Part shown: positions 8,250 through 15,990 of the stretch, in pieces | Layout: every line of letters starts with the position of its first letter | Numbering within the stretch: the stretch's first letter is position 1 | NCBI GenBank assembly: GCA_947384955.1 | Contig: CANDJC010000027.1 | Coordinates: 1-45,109 of the forward strand | Direction: 5' to 3' | DNA: 45,109 bases | Source of the DNA: an uncultured Eubacterium sp. | GTDB taxonomy: Bacteria; Bacillota; Clostridia; Lachnospirales; Lachnospiraceae | Translations under genes and position numbers: made by a program | Notes under the pieces: generated by a model | What the model was told of the DNA's origin: nothing | The model's database searches: none | The model's input: only the letters and a program-made list of their open reading frames with translations

Positions 8250-10217
8250 ATGCAGATTAAATTAAAAGACGGAACAGTGAAAGAATACGATAAAGCTATG
8301 TCCGTATATGATATTGCAAAAGATATCAGCGAAGGGCTTGCACGCGTGGCATGCGCCGGAAATGTAAACGGGGAAATCGTTGATTTGCGGACGGAAATTT
8401 CAAATGACTGTGAGCTGAATATCGTTACCGCAGACAGCAAAGAAGGATTAAAGGTCATCCGTCATACCGCTTCCCATGTAATGGCGCAGGCTGTGAAACG
8501 TCTGTTTCCAAATGCGAAGGTCGCAATCGGCCCGGCAATTGAAGACGGCTTTTATTATGATTTTGACAGCGAGCCTTTTTCCAGGGAAGATTTGGACAAA
8601 ATTGAATCTGAAATGAAAAAAATTATCAAAGAAGGCCATGCGGTTACAAGGTTTACGCTTCCAAGAGATGAGGCTATTGCTTATATGAAGGAACGCGAAG
8701 AGCCTTATAAAATAGAGCTGATTGAAGACCTGCCGCAGGGCAGTGAGATTTCTTTTTATGATCAGGGCGGTTTTGTAGATTTATGCGCAGGCCCTCATTT
8801 AATGTCAGTGAAAGGAATCAAGGCTTACAAGCTGATTTCTTCGTCCATGGCTTACTGGAGAGGCGACGAGCACAAAGCACAGCTGCAGCGTATTTATGCG
8901 ACAGCGTTCAATAAAAAAGACGAGCTGGCGGCTTATCTGGAACATCTGGAGGATATGAAAAAGCGGGATCACAACAAGCTGGGCCGTGAAATGGAATTAT
9001 TTACAACGGTAGATGTGGTCGGCCAGGGACTCCCTCTGTTTGCTCCAAAAGGCACAAAAATGATTATGAAGCTTCAGCGCTGGATTGAAGATTTAGAAGA
9101 TAACGAGTGGGGCTATGTGCGTACAAGGACGCCTCTTATGGCGAAAAGCGATTTGTATAAAATTTCCGGCCACTGGGATCATTATAAAGAAGGAATGTTT
9201 GTGCTCGGAGATGAAGAGACAGACAAAGAAGTGTTTGCACTCCGTCCGATGACATGCCCGTTTCAGTATTATGTATACAAAAATACACAGAAGTCATACC
9301 GCGACCTTCCATACCGCATGAGTGAGACATCGACGTTATTCCGTTCGGAGGATTCCGGTGAAATGCACGGTCTGACGCGCGTACGCCAGTTTACCATTTC
9401 CGAAGGCCATCTGGTCATCCGTCCGGACCAGGCAGAAGAAGAGCTGACCGGGTGCCTGAATCTGGCCAACTATACGCTGTCAACGCTCGGGCTGCAGGAA
9501 GACGTGACCTACCGGCTTTCAAAATGGGATCCGGATAACCGGGAAAAATATCTGGGTGATGAAAGGTACTGGGAATCCACACAGGATGCCTTGCGCAAAA
9601 TTCTTACCGAGCAGAAGCTTCCGTTTGTCGAAGCTGACGGAGAAGCAGCGTTCTATGGGCCGAAAATCGACATACAGGCAAAAAATGTCTATGGAAAAGA
9701 AGATACCATGATTACCATTCAGCTGGACTGTGCAATCGCTGAAAATTTTGACATGTATTATATTGATGAAAACGGTGAGAAAATACGTCCGTATATTATT
9801 CACAGGACATCTTTAGGCTGCTATGAGCGCACGCTCGCCTGGCTGATTGAAAAATACGCCGGAAAATTCCCTACCTGGCTGTGTCCGGAACAGGTACGTG
9901 TGCTGCCGATTTCCGATAAATACAACGCATATGCAGCAAAAATAGAAGCAGAATTAAAGAAAAACGGCATTGACGCGGCCGTTGACAGCCGCTCTGAAAA
10001 AATCGGGTTTAAAATCCGCGCAGCAAGGCTTGACAAACTGCCGTATATGCTGGTAGTCGGACAGCAGGAGGAAGCAGACGGCACGGTTTCGGTACGCAGC
10101 CGTTTTGCCGGAAATGAAGGCGTAAAACCGTTAGCGGAATTTATCGAACAGATTTGCCGGGAAATCCGTACAAAAGAAATCCGAAAGGAACTGCCGGAAG
10201 AAGAAAAAGCAAGATAA
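8250..10217 (+). CDS. thrS: Threonyl-tRNA synthetase
   Basis: A 655-residue class II synthetase that charges tRNA-Thr. Domains in order: TGS (1-60), the editing domain with HxxxH (HTASHVMAQAV, from about residue 72) and the distal Cys/His (CAGPH), the catalytic core with MTCP and the class II motif 2 arginine (FRSEDSGEMHGLTRVRQF), HRTSLG in motif 3, and the C-terminal anticodon-binding domain. The variants MTCPF and TISEGH mark the clostridial ThrRS subgroup instead of the MNCPHH/TQDDAH type. AGGAG precedes the ATG. No T-box leader is present, unlike many Firmicute thrS genes. Confidence 0.96.
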   Translation: MQIKLKDGTVKEYDKAMSVYDIAKDISEGLARVACAGNVNGEIVDLRTEISNDCELNIVTADSKEGLKVIRHTASHVMAQAVKRLFPNAKVAIGPAIEDGFYYDFDSEPFSREDLDKIESEMKKIIKEGHAVTRFTLPRDEAIAYMKEREEPYKIELIEDLPQGSEISFYDQGGFVDLCAGPHLMSVKGIKAYKLISSSMAYWRGDEHKAQLQRIYATAFNKKDELAAYLEHLEDMKKRDHNKLGREMELFTTVDVVGQGLPLFAPKGTKMIMKLQRWIEDLEDNEWGYVRTRTPLMAKSDLYKISGHWDHYKEGMFVLGDEETDKEVFALRPMTCPFQYYVYKNTQKSYRDLPYRMSETSTLFRSEDSGEMHGLTRVRQFTISEGHLVIRPDQAEEELTGCLNLANYTLSTLGLQEDVTYRLSKWDPDNREKYLGDERYWESTQDALRKILTEQKLPFVEADGEAAFYGPKIDIQAKNVYGKEDTMITIQLDCAIAENFDMYYIDENGEKIRPYIIHRTSLGCYERTLAWLIEKYAGKFPTWLCPEQVRVLPISDKYNAYAAKIEAELKKNGIDAAVDSRSEKIGFKIRAARLDKLPYMLVVGQQEEADGTVSVRSRFAGNEGVKPLAEFIEQICREIRTKEIRKELPEEEKAR

Positions 10218-10250
10218 GGCAGGCTCCAAAATCTGGTATCTAAAAATCCC

Positions 10251-10280
10251 TGCATACAATATGATTTTCTACAGATACTA
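10251..10280 (+). promoter_or_regulatory. Candidate forespore (sigma-G/F) promoter of the DUF1540 gene
   Basis: TGCATA (10251-10256), 17-base spacer, GATACTA (10274-10280). The Bacillus sigma-G consensus is TGMATA, 17-18 bases, CATACTA, so only one position differs. A good sigma-A alternative is not evident in this gap. It suggests expression in the developing spore. Confidence 0.5.
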
Positions 10281-10337
10281 TATCTGCATTTAAATACCGA
10301 ATGCCATAAGCATTCTTGTAGTAAAAGGAGGAAAATC

Positions 10338-10652
10338 ATGCCAAGATTAGACTGCAGTGTTATGAACTGCCGGTATAACCAGGACCATGGATGTGTCAGA
10401 GACAATATCAGTGTAGGAGGAGCCACAGCCAAAAGCAGCAGCGAAACATGCTGTGACAGTTTTGAAGAAAAAAGCGGCGATTCCTTTACAAACAGCTTTA
10501 GAGAACCGTCTTTAAAAGTAAATATCCGCTGCGAAGCAAAAAACTGTATGCATAACGATAACTGCAGCTGCCACGCAGACGGGATTGATGTAGGCGGCTC
10601 GAACGCCTGCAAATGCGAGCAGACAGTCTGCGGGACATTTTGTAAAGGATAA
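10338..10652 (+). CDS. Protein with two DUF1540 domains
   Basis: A 104-residue Cys-rich protein made of two DUF1540 units (residues about 3-47 and 60-103), each with the pattern Cx4-5C...C...I-x-VGG-x-A...C-x-x-F. The Cys pattern suggests metal binding, probably zinc, though no function is established. AAGGAGG precedes the ATG. A forespore-type promoter upstream and the sporulation genes nearby suggest a spore-related role; this is inference. It ends in a 14-bp hairpin. Confidence 0.85.
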   Translation: MPRLDCSVMNCRYNQDHGCVRDNISVGGATAKSSSETCCDSFEEKSGDSFTNSFREPSLKVNIRCEAKNCMHNDNCSCHADGIDVGGSNACKCEQTVCGTFCKG

Positions 10653-10665
10653 CTAAAAAAGCATG

Positions 10666-10714
10666 CTTACAGACAGTACGGCTGCGGCAGGGGCCGGGCG
10701 GTACTGTCTGTAAG
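10666..10714 (+). terminator. 14-bp hairpin after the DUF1540 gene
   Basis: CTTACAGACAGTAC (10666-10679) pairs perfectly with GTACTGTCTGTAAG (10701-10714) over a GC-rich 21-base loop. No T-run follows, so it may protect the 3' end more than terminate. Confidence 0.55.
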
Positions 10715-10758
10715 AAATGGTAAAATGCGAAAGAGAAAGAAAGGGGGTATGTTTTGAA

Positions 10759-11322
10759 TTGAGGAAAAAGTCACATATCACACTCGCAAAATACCTGGTG
10801 AAGGAATCCAGGGACAAGGATTTAAAAAAACATAAATATGCATTCTATCTGGGCAGTGTGCTGCCGGATATTAAACCGTCATTTATTTACAGGCGCCATG
10901 AGATGACAGGGACGTTTCCGCAGTGGCAGAAGCGTATCTGCGACTTAGCCCAGTTAAAGGACGCGGAGAAGGAGAAAAAGAGTTCAAAGTATTACAGGCA
11001 TTTAGGAGAAGTATCGCATTATCTGGCAGATTATTTTACATTTCCCCATAACGGCAAGTTTACAGGCGGCTTCAGGGAACACTGCTCTTATGAAGAGGAT
11101 TTGAAAAAAAAGCTGCGCCAGCATATTTTAAGCGGCAAAGCAGCCAGCCGGAAGAAAAAATACATTGAATTTGCAGCTCCGGAAGCTTTGTTTGATTTTG
11201 TCAAAAAAACACATCAGGATTATCTTTCACAGCAGAATACGGTGGAAGACGACATTGCCCATATTGTGCCTATAAACAGCCAGGTTTTAAAGAGCATTAC
11301 TCATTTTCGGAAACGGGCTTAG
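10759..11322 (+). CDS. Zinc-dependent phospholipase C-like protein
   Basis: About 187 residues of the zinc-dependent phospholipase C (PF00882-like) superfamily. Visible are an N-terminal KSHITLAKYL, then GSVLPDIKPSF (the conserved Asp after the helix), HLGEVSHYLADYFTFPHN with the metal-binding His/Asp cluster, and FREHCSYEEDL. I prefer the TTG at 10759, which follows AAGGGGG and puts the family start RKKSH at residue 2. The ATG at 10717 would overlap the end of the upstream hairpin and has no ribosome site. No signal peptide is seen, so a cytoplasmic role, not toxin-like secretion, is likely. Confidence 0.8.
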   Translation: MRKKSHITLAKYLVKESRDKDLKKHKYAFYLGSVLPDIKPSFIYRRHEMTGTFPQWQKRICDLAQLKDAEKEKKSSKYYRHLGEVSHYLADYFTFPHNGKFTGGFREHCSYEEDLKKKLRQHILSGKAASRKKKYIEFAAPEALFDFVKKTHQDYLSQQNTVEDDIAHIVPINSQVLKSITHFRKRA

Positions 11323-11347
11323 CTGGTTCGCGCGTCCGTTTCCGAAA
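11305..11347 (+). terminator. 12-bp hairpin over the stop of the phospholipase-like gene
   Basis: TTTCGGAAACGG (11305-11316) pairs perfectly with CCGTTTCCGAAA (11336-11347). The left arm overlaps the end of the coding region. No T-run follows. It separates this gene from the Spo0A boxes that start three bases later. Confidence 0.5.
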
Positions 11348-11349
11348 CG

Positions 11350-11366
11350 TGTCGAAGGTTGTCGAT
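11350..11366 (+). promoter_or_regulatory. Tandem Spo0A boxes
   Basis: TGTCGAA at 11350-11356 is an exact 0A box, and TGTCGAT at 11360-11366 matches 6 of 7. They are in the same direction, 10 bp apart, which is the arrangement seen for cooperative Spo0A binding. They lie just upstream of the -35 of the Spo0E-like gene. Confidence 0.7.
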
Positions 11367-11375
11367 GTGAAATAA

Positions 11376-11405
11376 TTGACATTTTTTGTAGAATAATAGT
11401 ACAAT
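11376..11405 (+). promoter_or_regulatory. Sigma-A promoter of the Spo0E-like gene
   Basis: TTGACA (11376-11381), 18-base spacer, TACAAT (11400-11405). The two Spo0A boxes end 10 bp upstream of the -35, so phosphorylated Spo0A could activate or repress here. Confidence 0.7.
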
Positions 11406-11455
11406 AGTCTTGCCACAATTAAATTGGCTTATACATAAAACGGAGTGGTGATAAG

Positions 11456-11620
11456 ATGAATCAGCAAAGTACATTAAAGATGGAGATTGAGTCTCTAAGA
11501 AAAAAATTGAATGAGGCAGCAGCCCGGGACCTGAATTCAGAAGAATGCTTCCGCCTTAGCCTGAAACTGGATGCAGCGCTGGAACGATACTACAATGCGG
11601 GCGAAGTAGCGCCGCTATAA
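11456..11620 (+). CDS. Spo0E-like sporulation regulatory protein
   Basis: A 54-residue protein (starts MNQQSTLKMEIE) of the Spo0E family, whose members dephosphorylate Spo0A~P. It has the expected two-helix layout: helix 1 EIESLRKKLNEAA, then a second helix with the family's SxxLD motif in LSLKLDAALERYY. GGAG lies 10 bases before the ATG. It is monocistronic, with a promoter and Spo0A boxes upstream and a strong terminator downstream. The context suggests a feedback loop in which Spo0A controls its own phosphatase. Confidence 0.85.
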   Translation: MNQQSTLKMEIESLRKKLNEAAARDLNSEECFRLSLKLDAALERYYNAGEVAPL

Positions 11621-11667
11621 GCCAGATAAGGCGGAATGACATCTGGTTTTATCTGAATAACCAGGAC

Positions 11668-11705
11668 AAAGAAAGAACGGAATTTCACCGTTCTTTCTTT
11701 TTTTT
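11668..11705 (+). terminator. Strong intrinsic terminator before mraZ
   Basis: AAAGAAAGAACGG pairs perfectly with CCGTTCTTTCTTT (13 bp, 7-base loop), then a T-run. It insulates the cell-division cluster from the Spo0E-like gene. Confidence 0.9.
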
Positions 11706-11717
11706 ATTGAAAAATAC

Positions 11718-11746
11718 TTGTCAAACAGCACAAAGAAGGTTATGAT
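11718..11746 (+). promoter_or_regulatory. Sigma-A promoter of the mraZ cluster
   Basis: TTGTCA (11718-11723), 17-base spacer, TATGAT (11741-11746). The -35 overlaps TTGTCAAA, which also fits a Spo0A box (TTTGTCRAA); this may be chance. The start site would be near 11753, just before the MraZ-type repeats. Confidence 0.7.
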
Positions 11747-11758
11747 AATTTCATAGAC

Positions 11759-11788
11759 GTGGAGGAAAGTGGCTGAGAGTGGAGGAAA
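11759..11788 (+). promoter_or_regulatory. MraZ-type operator: three 10-bp-spaced GTGG repeats
   Basis: GTGGAGGAAA (11759), GTGGCTGAGA (11769) and GTGGAGGAAA (11779) repeat exactly every 10 bp, with a further GTGG at 11800. MraZ is known to bind clustered short G-rich direct repeats one helical turn apart in front of its own gene. These lie just downstream of the predicted start site, as expected for autorepression. Confidence 0.75.
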
Positions 11789-11846
11789 ATGCATGCAGTG
11801 TGGCAGATAAGGGCGGCGGTCAGCTCAGCTTAAGAGGGTATGTGCG

Positions 11847-12278
11847 ATGTTCATGGGTGAATACAATCATACAATCGATGCGAAGGGAAGGCTGATTGTT
11901 CCTTCTAAGTTCAGGGAAAAACTCGGGGAGGAATTTGTGGTCACGAAAGGACTTGACGACTGCCTGTTTGTTTATCCGTTAGAAGAGTGGGCGAATATTG
12001 AAGAAGCTTTTCGCAAAGTACCTCTGACCAATAAAAAAGCAAGGGATTTTGTCCGGTTTTTCTTTGCCGGAGCTGCAGGCTGTGAAACCGATAAGCAGGG
12101 AAGAATCCTTCTGCCGCCAGCTCTCAGGGCTTATGCCGGTCTTGAAAAAGAAATTGTATCTGCGGGTGTTTTAAACCGCGTGGAAATCTGGGACAAGGAG
12201 AAATGGGAGCGCAGCAATGACATCGGAGATATGGATGAAATTGCGGATTATATGGCTGAATTAGGTGTCAGCATTTAA
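11847..12278 (+). CDS. mraZ: Transcriptional regulator MraZ
   Basis: A 143-residue protein with two AbrB/SpoVT-like halves, each holding the family motif: [14 protein letters not shown] (residues about 12-25) and [13 protein letters not shown] (near 83-95). MraZ forms a ring-shaped oligomer that binds repeats before mraZ and tunes the division cluster. GAGGG precedes the ATG. It is first in the cluster and overlaps or nearly abuts rsmH. Confidence 0.96.
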   Translation: MFMGEYNHTIDAKGRLIVPSKFREKLGEEFVVTKGLDDCLFVYPLEEWANIEEAFRKVPLTNKKARDFVRFFFAGAAGCETDKQGRILLPPALRAYAGLEKEIVSAGVLNRVEIWDKEKWERSNDIGDMDEIADYMAELGVSI

Positions 12279-12300
12279 GCACCCTGTCATAACAAAACAT

Positions 12301-13242
12301 ATGGGATTTAATCATATTCCGGTACTGCTTCAGGAAACAGTCGCACAGTTAAATATTAAGCCTGACGGAATTTACGTGGACGGGACTTTAGGCGGCGGGG
12401 GACATGCTTACGAGGTGTTAAGCCGCCTGTCTGACAAAGGACGGTTTGTCGGCATGGACCAGGATGCGGATGCCATACAGGCAGCCAGCGTGCATTTAAG
12501 GGAATTTGAAGACCGTATGACCATTATCCGCAGCAATTATGCAGATATGCCGGCACAGCTTCGAACACTCGGCATAGAAAAAGCAGACGGAATTCTCCTG
12601 GACCTGGGTGTGTCGTCGTTTCAGCTCGATACGCCGCAGCGCGGATTTTCCTACCGGGATGAAGATGCACCGTTAGACATGCGTATGGATGACAGACAGC
12701 AGTTAACAGCAAAAGATATCGTGAATGAGTATAGTGAGAAAGAGCTCTTTCGTATAATTCGCGATTTTGGGGAAGACAAATTTGCGAAAAATATTGCAAA
12801 GCACATCGTAAATACAAGAAGAGAAAAAGAGATTCTTACAGCCGGGGAGCTGTGCGCGGTCATCCGCGGCGCAATTCCCATGAAGGTGCAAAAGACGGGC
12901 GGACATCCGGCCAAACGGACTTTTCAGGCGATTCGCATTGAGTTAAACCGCGAACTGGAGGTACTAAAGGACAGCCTGGACGGCATGATAGACCTTTTAA
13001 ACGACGGCGGACGGATTTGTGTGATTACGTTTCATTCTCTGGAAGACCGCATAGTAAAAACGATTTTTAAGAAGAATGAAAATCCATGCATATGTCCTCC
13101 GGATTTTCCTGTCTGTACCTGTGGCAGGGTATCCAAAGGCAGCATGCTAAAAAAGCCGATTGTACCATCTGAAGAAGAATTGAATAATAATAAACGTTCA
13201 AAAAGCGCTAAGCTTAGAGTGTTTGAACGGAAGGAGCATTAA
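12301..13242 (+). CDS. rsmH: 16S rRNA (cytosine-1402-N4)-methyltransferase
   Basis: A SAM-dependent methyltransferase (MraW/RsmH) modifying C1402 in the ribosomal P site. Visible are [10 protein letters not shown] at the start, the SAM loop [41 protein letters not shown], and the C-terminal [10 protein letters not shown] chose ATG 12301 (313 residues) because homologues begin 2-5 residues before H-x-x-VLL. A GTG at 12265 in the same frame would overlap mraZ by 14 bp and add 12 residues. Neither has a strong ribosome site, so translational coupling to mraZ is possible. Confidence 0.95.
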   Translation: MGFNHIPVLLQETVAQLNIKPDGIYVDGTLGGGGHAYEVLSRLSDKGRFVGMDQDADAIQAASVHLREFEDRMTIIRSNYADMPAQLRTLGIEKADGILLDLGVSSFQLDTPQRGFSYRDEDAPLDMRMDDRQQLTAKDIVNEYSEKELFRIIRDFGEDKFAKNIAKHIVNTRREKEILTAGELCAVIRGAIPMKVQKTGGHPAKRTFQAIRIELNRELEVLKDSLDGMIDLLNDGGRICVITFHSLEDRIVKTIFKKNENPCICPPDFPVCTCGRVSKGSMLKKPIVPSEEELNNNKRSKSAKLRVFERKEH

Positions 13243-13247
13243 AAGAA

Positions 13248-13739
13248 ATGAGCAGAAAGAAAGAGCAGAGACATTATCAGATTCATACGTATGAGGATGG
13301 CAATACAGTCCGGCGCTTAGAAGCTGCACCAGATTATCACGAGGAACGCAGAAAAAGAAAAGAAGAAAGACGGATATCAGAACAAAAGCGCAGGCGCAGA
13401 CGCGCGGCAAGGAGAAACCGGGAACGTGCGCTGAAAATGAACGCCGGCTATGTCGCATTTTTATCGGCATGTGTCGGGTTAGTGGCGCTTACAGCCGTAG
13501 CCTATGTAGACCTGCAGTCAGACCTTATTATCCGTCAGAGAGCGATTGAACAGCTTGAAGGAGAAATTTCTGACCTGAAGCTTGAAAATGATGCGGCTTA
13601 CAAAAGAATTACATCCTCCATTGATTTGAAAGAAGTCAGAAAACAGGCAAAAAAGCTTGGAATGAAATATCCTTCCCAGAAGCAGATTGTCTATTATTCT
13701 ATTGATAATGCAGACTATATGACGCAGTATGCAGACTGA
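13248..13739 (+). CDS. ftsL: FtsL-like cell-division protein
   Basis: A 163-residue bitopic protein. It has a long, very basic cytoplasmic N-terminus (residues 1-65, many Arg/Lys), one membrane helix (about 68-88, GYVAFLSACVGLVALTAVAYV), and an extracytoplasmic leucine-zipper-like coiled coil (about 93-130). FtsL with DivIC and DivIB recruits and activates the septal synthase FtsW-PBP. Position between rsmH and the PBP gene supports the call. Sequence alone cannot separate it from a FtsB/DivIC-type protein. It starts 5 bp after the rsmH stop. Confidence 0.88.
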   Translation: MSRKKEQRHYQIHTYEDGNTVRRLEAAPDYHEERRKRKEERRISEQKRRRRRAARRNRERALKMNAGYVAFLSACVGLVALTAVAYVDLQSDLIIRQRAIEQLEGEISDLKLENDAAYKRITSSIDLKEVRKQAKKLGMKYPSQKQIVYYSIDNADYMTQYAD

Positions 13740-13766
13740 CGGACAGAAAAAAGCAGAAAGAATAGC

Positions 13767-13931
13767 AGCCTGACAGAAAAAAAGCAGTAAAAAACAGAAT
13801 GAATAGAATAACAGACAGCCAGGCTGTAAAATAAAAAGTAAAAACAGGCGGTCTGACAGCAGAATACAGATAGAAAAGCAGACAGTCTGACTGTAAAATG
13901 CAGATTTAAAAAAGTCACAGAAAGGCAGAAT
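13767..13931 (+). repeat. Degenerate short dyad repeats before the first PBP gene
   Basis: This A-rich spacer carries near-copies of a 21-base unit, CAGACAGCCAGGCTGTAAAAT-like at 13812 and 13879, with further partial copies at 13767 and about 13850. The short dyads differ but stay self-complementary: CAGCC-A-GGCTG and CAGTC-T-GACTG. Role unknown. Confidence 0.45.
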
Positions 13932-15920
13932 ATGGCATCAGCACGAAAACCCGCAGGACGGCGCAGAAAGAAAGAGCCGGTTCGTAAATGGATCAGGCTA
14001 AGCCGCAGAAATCATTTGAAAATGATGACAGTATTTTTCTTCATTACTGCAGCATTAGCGGCAATGACGGGGCGCGTGATGTATATTGAACATACAAGCG
14101 GCCAGAAATACCAGAAAATTGTACTTGCAAATGCAAATTATGACAGCAAGACAATTCCTTACCGCAGGGGTGATATTTTAGACCGGAACGGCATTGAGCT
14201 GGCTACAAGCCTGGACGTATATAATCTCATTCTGGATGCATCTGTACTGACAGCAAAAGAAGATTACTTAGAGCCTACGATGAAGGCGCTGATGGAAAGC
14301 TTTCCTGATATACTTTCAGAAACAGAAATACGTACGTTTGTAAGCGAAAATCCGAAGAACCGCTATAAAGTCCTTGCAAAAAGGCTTCCGTACGAAGAAA
14401 TTCAGGTTTTTTTAAATAAGCAGAAGGATAAGGATTCCAAGTCAGCCCAGAATATAAAGGGAATCTGGTTTGAAAAAGAGTACAAGCGCAATTATCCGTA
14501 TAAATCACTTGCCAGTTCCGTAATCGGCTTTACGACTTCCGGAAATGTTGGAATGGCAGGGCTTGAAAATTATTATAACAGTACATTAAACGGCACAAAC
14601 GGCAGGCAGTACGGGTATTTAAATTCCGACAATTCCATGGAAAAAACGATTAAAAATGCAGTGGACGGGAACAATATTGTTACAACGATAGACATGAATA
14701 TCCAGTCTGTTGTAGAAGCTAAAATCAAAGAATTTAACAGAGCATACAAAGATGAGGCAAGACCCGGAAACGGAGCAGAAAGAATCGGCGTTATTATCGA
14801 AGAGCCTGATACAGGCGAAATCCGGGCAATGGCATGCTTTCCGGATTATGATTTGTCCAATCCGCGCTCTTTGGATGGATTTTATACAAAAGAAGAAATC
14901 GAAAAAATGAGCGAAGATGATAAGACAGAGGCGCTGAATCAGATATGGCGCAATTTCTGTATCAGCGATACGTTTGAACCGGGTTCTACGCAAAAGCCGT
15001 TAACAGTTGCGGCCGGATTAGACAGCGGGAAATTAACAGGCAGAGAAACCTTTGAATGCGACGGTTATGAAATGGTTGCAGACCGCAGAATCCGCTGTGT
15101 GGCCCGAAGCGGTCATGGCACGGAAACGTTAGAAAAGGCGCTGATGGATTCATGCAACGATACGCTGATGCAGGCGGTCAGAAGAATTGGCCGGGATATT
15201 TTCTCGGATTATCAGAGTATTTTCGGCATGGGATTTCGGACAAATATTGACCTTCCCGGAGAAGCGAGGACAGATACACTTGTGCGCAGTGCAGAGCAGA
15301 TGTCTTCCGTTGACCTGGCGAGTGCGTCGTTCGGGCAGAATTTTAACTGCACGATGATTCAGATGGTCAGTGCATTCAGTTCTGTCATTAACGGCGGAAA
15401 TTATTACAGGCCTCATATGGTGTCCAGGATTACGGATGAAAACGGAAATCTGGTAGAAGAAATCAAGCCTGAGCTGTTAAAGCAGACGGTATCAAAAGAA
15501 ACAAGCGATAAAATCAAAGAATATTTATTTGCGACTGTCAGCGAGGGAACGGCCAGTGTTGTAAAAGTTCCGGGGTATTCCATGGGCGGCAAGACGGGAA
15601 CGGCGGAGAAGCTGCCGCGTGCGGATAAGAACTATGTAGTATCCTTTATCGGCTATCTGCCGCAGGAACATCCGCAGCTTGTTATTTACGCAGTGATTGA
15701 TACGCCGAACCAGCCGACAGAGGGGGAAGCCCAGGCACACAGCACATTTGCCCAGAATCTGGTGAGGGAGATTTTGGAAGAAATCCTTCCGTATATGAAT
15801 ATTTATAAAGATGAAAAAACAGGCGAAGACGCTTTAAAGAAAAAAGATACCAATATGTACACTGCAATTTCCGGCTATGAGGCGAAAGCAGCATTGGGTG
15901 AGTCTGTAAAATACAATTGA
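13932..15920 (+). CDS. Class B penicillin-binding protein, first copy (FtsI/SpoVD-like)
   Basis: A 662-residue septal transpeptidase. It has a basic cytoplasmic N-terminus, one membrane helix (about 35-52), the PBP dimer domain (YRRGDILDRNGIELATS), and the transpeptidase domain. Active-site motifs are complete: S352-T-Q-K (SxxK), S-C-N (SxN) and K554-T-G-T. No PASTA domains follow, unlike Bacillus SpoVD. It lies after ftsL and before a second class B PBP. Either could serve vegetative division or spore cortex. The ribosome site is weak (AAAGG). Confidence 0.92.
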   Translation: MASARKPAGRRRKKEPVRKWIRLSRRNHLKMMTVFFFITAALAAMTGRVMYIEHTSGQKYQKIVLANANYDSKTIPYRRGDILDRNGIELATSLDVYNLILDASVLTAKEDYLEPTMKALMESFPDILSETEIRTFVSENPKNRYKVLAKRLPYEEIQVFLNKQKDKDSKSAQNIKGIWFEKEYKRNYPYKSLASSVIGFTTSGNVGMAGLENYYNSTLNGTNGRQYGYLNSDNSMEKTIKNAVDGNNIVTTIDMNIQSVVEAKIKEFNRAYKDEARPGNGAERIGVIIEEPDTGEIRAMACFPDYDLSNPRSLDGFYTKEEIEKMSEDDKTEALNQIWRNFCISDTFEPGSTQKPLTVAAGLDSGKLTGRETFECDGYEMVADRRIRCVARSGHGTETLEKALMDSCNDTLMQAVRRIGRDIFSDYQSIFGMGFRTNIDLPGEARTDTLVRSAEQMSSVDLASASFGQNFNCTMIQMVSAFSSVINGGNYYRPHMVSRITDENGNLVEEIKPELLKQTVSKETSDKIKEYLFATVSEGTASVVKVPGYSMGGKTGTAEKLPRADKNYVVSFIGYLPQEHPQLVIYAVIDTPNQPTEGEAQAHSTFAQNLVREILEEILPYMNIYKDEKTGEDALKKKDTNMYTAISGYEAKAALGESVKYN

Positions 15921-15937
15921 TGCGGTAAAAAATACAT

Positions 15938-15984
15938 AACCTCATAATTGCAGAATAAGCTATAATAACTGCTATTATGAGGTT
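15938..15984 (+). promoter_or_regulatory. Inverted repeat that can hide the ribosome site of the second PBP
   Basis: AACCTCATAAT (15938-15948) is exactly complementary to ATTATGAGGTT (15974-15984), with GCAG/CTGC able to extend the stem after one mismatch. The right arm holds GAGG, the only ribosome site of ATG 15991. A folded transcript would block initiation. It could also act as a weak terminator (T-rich tail follows). Confidence 0.6.
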
Positions 15985-15990
15985 TGTTTT

